Positions 6,498-8,786 of a stretch of 8,786 nt of DNA are shown one piece after another. How positions within the stretch are numbered: position 1 is the stretch's first letter; each line of letters opens with the position of its first letter. The translations under genes were made by a program, and so were the position numbers. Below the pieces are notes generated by a model, which had not been told where the DNA came from, ran no database searches, and worked only from the letters and a program-made list of their open reading frames with translations. Source of the stretch: an uncultured Verrucomicrobiota bacterium (GTDB lineage Bacteria; Verrucomicrobiota; Kiritimatiellia; RFP12; UBA1067); contig CAMOXA010000053.1 of the NCBI GenBank assembly GCA_946628745.1, forward strand, positions 1 through 8,786, in the 5' to 3' direction.

Positions 6498-7337
6498 ATG
6501 AGCGAATGCAATCACAATTGCGCCGATTGCGCATCGAAGAAAGACGGTTCCTGCAAGAGCGGAACCGACTTCAGGGCACCCGCCAACAAGCGCTCGAGCA
6601 TAAAGCGCGTAGTGGCCGTCATGAGCGGCAAGGGTGGCGTCGGCAAAAGCCTAGTCACCGAGCTTCTGGCGGTCGCGGCGGCGAGGCGCGGACTAAAGAC
6701 CGCTATTCTCGACGCGGATATAACGGGGCCGTCGATACCTGTAGCGTTCGGAATCGCCGAGCGTGCGACTTCCGACGGCGACGGAATATTCCCCTGCCGC
6801 AGCCAGAGCGGCATCGGCGTCATGTCGCTGAATCTGCTCGTCGACAATCCGAAAGACCCTGTCGTCTGGCGCGGCCCGGTTATCGCGGGCGCGGTCAAGC
6901 AGTTTTGGAGCGATGTCGTCTGGGGCGACGTGGACGTGATGTTCGTCGACATGCCGCCTGGCACCGGCGACGTGCCGCTGACGGTTTTCCAGTCGCTGCC
7001 GATTGACGGCGTCGTGGTCGTCACCACGCCTCAGGACCTCGTCTCGCTCATTGTCGAAAAAGCGGTTCGCATGGCGGATTTGATGAAGGTGCCGGTAATC
7101 GGCCTCGTGGAAAACATGAGCTCGTACAAATGCCCGGACTGCGGCAAAGTCCACCGGATATTCGGCGGCGAGGGAGCCGGCAGAATGGCCGCCGCGCACG
7201 GCATAGCCGCCACGGCGTCGCTGCCGATCGACCCGCAGCTCGCGGAACTTGTCGACGCCGGCCGCGTGGAAGACGCTGACACGTCCGGAATAGACGGAGT
7301 GCTTGACGCCGCAGTATCCGGAAAGAAAGGAGAATGA
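6498..7337 (+). CDS. mrp: Mrp/Nbp35-type P-loop ATPase, Fe-S cluster carrier
   Basis: This 279-residue cytoplasmic protein belongs to the Mrp/ApbC/Nbp35 group, which binds Fe-S clusters and passes them to target proteins. The N-terminus has four cysteines, Cys4, Cys8, Cys11 and Cys19, in a cluster reminiscent of the Nbp35 ferredoxin-like extension. The deviant Walker A SGKGGVGKS is at 43-51, DADITGPSIP at 72-81, DMPPGTGD at 151-158 and TTPQD at 176-180. CPDC (212-215) is the conserved C-terminal pair that bridges an Fe-S cluster in the dimer. After Ser51 a Leu replaces the common Thr, a variant I recall in other Mrp proteins with this N-terminus. AAGGGA (6480-6485) lies 12 bases before the ATG, a long spacing. 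The frame is open upstream, but the cysteine-rich N-terminus supports 6498. No N-terminal DUF59 domain is present. Confidence 0.92.
   Translation: MSECNHNCADCASKKDGSCKSGTDFRAPANKRSSIKRVVAVMSGKGGVGKSLVTELLAVAAARRGLKTAILDADITGPSIPVAFGIAERATSDGDGIFPCRSQSGIGVMSLNLLVDNPKDPVVWRGPVIAGAVKQFWSDVVWGDVDVMFVDMPPGTGDVPLTVFQSLPIDGVVVVTTPQDLVSLIVEKAVRMADLMKVPVIGLVENMSSYKCPDCGKVHRIFGGEGAGRMAAAHGIAATASLPIDPQLAELVDAGRVEDADTSGIDGVLDAAVSGKKGE
7327..7332 (+). promoter_or_regulatory. Ribosome binding site that sets the pyrF start
   Basis: AAGGAG is one base before an ATG at 7334, which is too close to use, and seven bases before the ATG at 7340, which is ideal. It therefore selects 7340 even though the earlier ATG would give a tidy ATGA overlap with the stop of the Mrp gene. 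Confidence 0.85.
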
Positions 7338-7339
7338 AA

Positions 7340-8041
7340 ATGGCGCAGTTGATAGTGGCTCTCGACGTCCAGACGCGTGCCGAGGCCGTGGAGAAAGTAA
7401 AGGCGATAGGCGACGGCGTCGGCTTTTACAAGATCGGTCTCGAACTTTTCACGGCCGAAGGGCCTGATGTCGTCAAAGCGGTGAAAGATCTTGGCAAGAA
7501 GGTGTTTCTCGACTTGAAGTTCCACGACATCCCGCGCACAGTCGAACGCGCCGTCCGGTCGGGCGGCAAACTGGGCGTGGATCTGATGACGATCCATTCT
7601 GTCGGTGCGGGCGCGATGATCCGCGCCGCGGTCGAGGCCGCCGCCGAGTTCGGCGAGGCGGGTCCGAAGATTCTCGCCGTGACGGTTTTGACGTCTCTCG
7701 ACCAGAACGATCTCGCCGATGTCGGGATCGTCGGCAGAACGCCCGCCGAGCAGGTCGCGGCGATGGCCCGCTTCGCGACGGAAAACGGAGCCCACGGTCT
7801 CGTCTGTTCGCCGATGGAGGTGGGGTCTCTGTCGAAATCCCTAAGGGCCGGGACCTTGTTCGTGACTCCCGGCGTTCGCCCGGCGGGAGCCGCCGTCGGC
7901 GATCAGAAGCGCGTGGCGACCCCGGCGGATGCCGTCCGCGACGGCGCCACACATCTTGTCGTGGGCCGTCCGATACTCGCCGCGAGCGATCCTGTCGCCG
8001 CCGCGCGCTCGATACTCGCCGAGATGGGAGGCGCGGCATGA
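7340..8041 (+). CDS. pyrF: Orotidine 5'-phosphate decarboxylase
   Basis: PyrF removes CO2 from OMP to make UMP, the last step of de novo pyrimidine synthesis. The 233-residue protein is a TIM barrel of the bacterial short type. Asp9 (VALDVQ) and Lys31 (YKIGLE) are followed by the catalytic array Asp58-Lys60-Asp63 in LDLKFHDI. VTPGVRP (175-181) and GRPI (209-212) form the phosphate-binding end. I chose ATG 7340 over 7334 because of the Shine-Dalgarno spacing and because MAQLIVALDV is a typical start. It is close behind the Mrp gene and overlaps nusB by four bases (ATGA). No other pyr gene is in the window. Confidence 0.97.
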   Translation: MAQLIVALDVQTRAEAVEKVKAIGDGVGFYKIGLELFTAEGPDVVKAVKDLGKKVFLDLKFHDIPRTVERAVRSGGKLGVDLMTIHSVGAGAMIRAAVEAAAEFGEAGPKILAVTVLTSLDQNDLADVGIVGRTPAEQVAAMARFATENGAHGLVCSPMEVGSLSKSLRAGTLFVTPGVRPAGAAVGDQKRVATPADAVRDGATHLVVGRPILAASDPVAAARSILAEMGGAA

Positions 8042-8478
8042 CCGGGACGCGCAGGCAGGCCCGCGAATGGGCCATACAGATGCTGACTGCGGCGGATCTC
8101 AATCCGCCGGACGATGTGCACAAGTTCATCGAGGCTTTCTGGGAGGAGCTCGCTTCCCTTGACGAGAACGAAGGACGAGCGACGGCGAAGGGCAAACTGC
8201 GCGCATTCGCCGAGGAGCGCGTAACCGGCGTTCTCGCGCATCTTCAGGAAATCGACGGCGTGCTGGTGCCGCTTCTCGACAACTGGGACCTGTACCGGCT
8301 CGGCACGGTCGAACGCTGCGTCCTCAGAATGGGAGTCTGGGAGCTAACCAACACCGACATTCCGAAACCGGTGGTGATCAACGAGGCGATCGATCTCGCC
8401 AACTGGTTCTCGTCGCCGAAGTCCCGCACTCTCGTCAACGCCGTTCTTGACAAATTCGCCAAGCAGGCTGGAGGCTGA
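8038..8478 (+). CDS. nusB: Transcription antitermination factor NusB
   Basis: NusB forms a complex with NusE (ribosomal protein S10) on boxA RNA and supports antitermination of rRNA operons. The 146-residue, mainly helical protein is of normal length. It begins with the family's RRQAREWAIQML (5-16). The C-terminal half is clear: DNWDLYRLGTVERCVLRMGVWE (81-102), IPKPVVINEAIDLANWFS (108-125) and SRTLVNAVLD (129-138), the counterpart of the usual FVNGVLD. Residues 20-55 are less conserved. GGGAGG (8026-8031), six bases before the ATG, is a good ribosome binding site inside the end of pyrF. The ATGA overlap with pyrF and the one-base gap to ribD place it in one message. A nusB next to rib genes is a common bacterial arrangement. 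Confidence 0.94.
   Translation: MTGTRRQAREWAIQMLTAADLNPPDDVHKFIEAFWEELASLDENEGRATAKGKLRAFAEERVTGVLAHLQEIDGVLVPLLDNWDLYRLGTVERCVLRMGVWELTNTDIPKPVVINEAIDLANWFSSPKSRTLVNAVLDKFAKQAGG
8470..8474 (+). promoter_or_regulatory. Ribosome binding site of ribD
   Basis: GGAGG ends five bases before GTG 8480 and lies inside the last codons of nusB. It supports the GTG start; the next in-frame ATG at 8510 has no comparable site. Confidence 0.75.
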
Positions 8479-8479
8479 C

Positions 8480-8786
8480 GTGAAAGGGCTGCCGGCGGAC
8501 GCCGGATTCATGCAGAGGGCGCTTGTCCTTGCCGGGCGGGGACTCGGCCATACGCGTCCGAACCCCGCGGTCGGCGCTGTTGTCGTCCTCGACGGCAAAA
8601 TCATCGGCGAGGGCTGGCACAAGAAGGCCGGCGGCGACCATGCCGAAGTCGCCGCGATAAAGAACGCGCGGCGCCGCGGCGCGAAAACGTTGACCGGCGC
8701 GACACTCTATGTCACGCTCGAGCCATGTTCCAAGCCGGGCCGCGTCGGCGCGTGCACGGATGCGATAATCGCGGCCGGAATCTCGC
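8480..8786 (+). CDS. ribD: Riboflavin biosynthesis RibD, deaminase domain, cut by the window end
   Basis: Only the first 102 residues are present. They form the N-terminal deaminase domain of the bifunctional RibD, which deaminates the diaminopyrimidine made from GTP on the way to riboflavin. The reductase half would lie beyond the edge, so its presence is not shown. The domain signature is clear: TRPNPAVGAVV (25-35), zinc-site HAE (54-56, Glu56 catalytic), then TLEPC (79-83) and a second zinc Cys92 at the usual nine-residue distance. The stretch between those cysteines, SKPGRVGA, departs from the textbook SHHGRTPP. The start is GTG, one base after the nusB stop. The frame is open to the last base. 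Confidence 0.93.
   Translation, partial: MKGLPADAGFMQRALVLAGRGLGHTRPNPAVGAVVVLDGKIIGEGWHKKAGGDHAEVAAIKNARRRGAKTLTGATLYVTLEPCSKPGRVGACTDAIIAAGIS

Noticed and set aside
7334..7336. ATG overlapping the Mrp gene stop as a possible pyrF start.
   Set aside because: The Shine-Dalgarno core ends one base before it; the ATG six bases later has ideal spacing.

Overview
The window holds twelve genes, all on the + strand and packed almost without gaps. The DNA is GC-rich. Nearly every gene is a recognisable member of a known family. I found no CRISPR array, insertion sequence, integrase, tRNA, rRNA, phage gene or defence cluster, and no convincing candidate for an undescribed system. The organism is a bacterium that degrades plant polysaccharide. 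The pairing of secreted GH51 and GH43 enzymes with a possible sodium:solute symporter would fit the PVC group (Verrucomicrobiota, Kiritimatiellota or Lentisphaerota), but that placement is a weak inference without a database search.

Region 1 (1-3225) is a small arabinose-polymer locus. It contains the C-terminal end of a membrane transporter, a secreted GH51 alpha-L-arabinofuranosidase and a secreted GH43 glycosidase. Between the transporter and GH51 lie an inverted repeat and an extended -10 promoter that almost touches the GH51 start codon.

Region 2 (3230-5744) continues with no visible promoter or terminator into housekeeping genes: obg (ribosome-assembly GTPase), panB (pantothenate pathway) and queH (queuosine tRNA modification). 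The gaps are 4 and 11 bases, followed by a 4-base overlap, so GH51-GH43-obg-panB-queH looks like one transcription unit.

Region 3 (5745-8786) starts at a second extended -10 promoter, again nearly abutting its start codon. It runs aroQ (shikimate pathway), a FmdB-like zinc-ribbon protein, an Mrp/Nbp35-type Fe-S carrier ATPase, pyrF (UMP synthesis), nusB (antitermination) and ribD (riboflavin), which is cut by the window end. Spacings are small and several starts carry good Shine-Dalgarno sequences.

The points most worth checking are the two near-leaderless extended -10 promoters at the heads of the two units, the heavy use of the AUA isoleucine codon in a GC-rich genome, the overlapping hairpins before GH51, and the physical coupling of carbohydrate enzymes to obg.
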